A stretch of DNA of 38,176 nt, from positions 11,837 to 50,012 of the forward strand of contig DUBD01000004.1 in the NCBI GenBank assembly GCA_012960515.1. The letters are read 5' to 3'. The notes under the pieces were generated by a model that ran no database searches, was not told the origin of the DNA, and worked only from the letters and a program-made list of their open reading frames with translations. Below, in pieces: positions 37,786-38,176 of the stretch (position 1 is its first letter; every line of letters begins with the position of its first letter). The stretch is from Bacteroidota bacterium (GTDB lineage: Bacteria > Bacteroidota > Rhodothermia > Rhodothermales > Rubricoccaceae). The translations under genes and the position numbers were made by a program.

Positions 37786-37935
37786 ATGCCCCACCTCGCC
37801 ATCGTCGGCGCGGGGGCGGCCGGGCTTGCCGCCGCCTTCGCGCTCCGCTCCGACTCCCTCCGCGTCACCGTCTTCGAGAAGAGCCGCGGCCTCGCGGGCC
37901 GCGCCGCCCCCCAAGCTTTTTGGCTACGTGTGTGA
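37786..37935 (+). pseudogene. Truncated FAD-dependent oxidoreductase (renalase-like N-terminus)
   Basis: MPHLAIVGAGAAGLAAAFALRSDSLRVTVFEKSRGLAGRAA keeps the GxGxxG dinucleotide fold, then switches to PQAFWLRV* at an abrupt composition change near 37907-37913. Confidence 0.75.
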
Positions 37936-37957
37936 GAAATTTCCTGTCCCTGGCCGC

Positions 37958-38176
37958 GAAAATGAATTCTCGCACACCCGCTCGAGAGGGTCAAAAATGA
38001 TTAAAAATGAGATTAAAATCGTCTGATTTCGAGCGGGTGTGTGAACAAAAACATTCTCTTTTGTGAGGGAAAATGAATTCTTACAACCCCGCTCGAAAGG
38101 GTCAACATTCTCTAAAAATGAGATAAAAATCGTCTGAGTTCGAGCGGGTGTGTGAACAAAAACATTCTCTTTTGTG
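37958..38176. repeat. AT-rich tandem repeat, period 111 bp, about two copies, running off the window
   Basis: GAAAATGAATTCT starts at 37958 and 38069. By-eye alignment of the 108 comparable positions gives about 12 mismatches; the last 38 nt (TTCGAGCGGGTGTGTGAACAAAAACATTCTCTTTTGTG) are identical. Confidence 0.9.

Noticed and set aside
37826-38026. 66-aa plus-strand ORF crossing the junction
   Set aside because: It spans the GC-to-AT junction in a different frame from the FAD oxidoreductase start and has no family resemblance.
37958-38176. CRISPR array
   Set aside because: Period is 111 bp with similarity across the entire unit, not short identical repeats separated by unique spacers; no cas genes.

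Overview
High-GC bacterial chromosomal window, most likely Rhodothermota/Bacteroidota-like (taxonomy is inferred from gene content only). It is densely packed with mostly housekeeping genes. In order: the 3' end of class II ribonucleotide reductase (nrdJ); a DUF3800-like gene in a lower-GC patch; a 59-aa single-TM ORF missing from the ORF track; a PQQ-type sugar/sorbosone dehydrogenase diverging from a TonB-dependent receptor; hisC; tyrS; a bifunctional nuclease (DUF151)+UVR gene translationally coupled to a secreted protein and bshC; an HD-domain protein; an MBOAT/AlgI-like acyltransferase with an SGNH-like partner; a CoA-binding protein; two adjacent TM-anchored proteins with repeated PPC-like modules, one starting with a cysteine-less RING-like motif; menA; a tight recC-recB-recD operon followed by a small lower-GC gene encoding an N-rich, amyloid-like NNQIGNYN motif; a DUF6498-like membrane protein; three tandem M23 peptidases; proline dehydrogenase; and a PAS-hybrid histidine kinase. 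At the 3' edge a renalase-like FAD oxidoreductase ORF is cut off and replaced by AT-rich DNA with a 111-bp tandem repeat and conserved inverted repeats. Its origin is unresolved, and assembly chimera is a serious alternative. A recurring 15-mer (CCGCCAGCGGGGCGG and variants) is scattered through intergenic DNA, forms terminator-like hairpins when paired, and appears in the same reading frame inside recB and recC. I saw no rRNA, tRNA or CRISPR.
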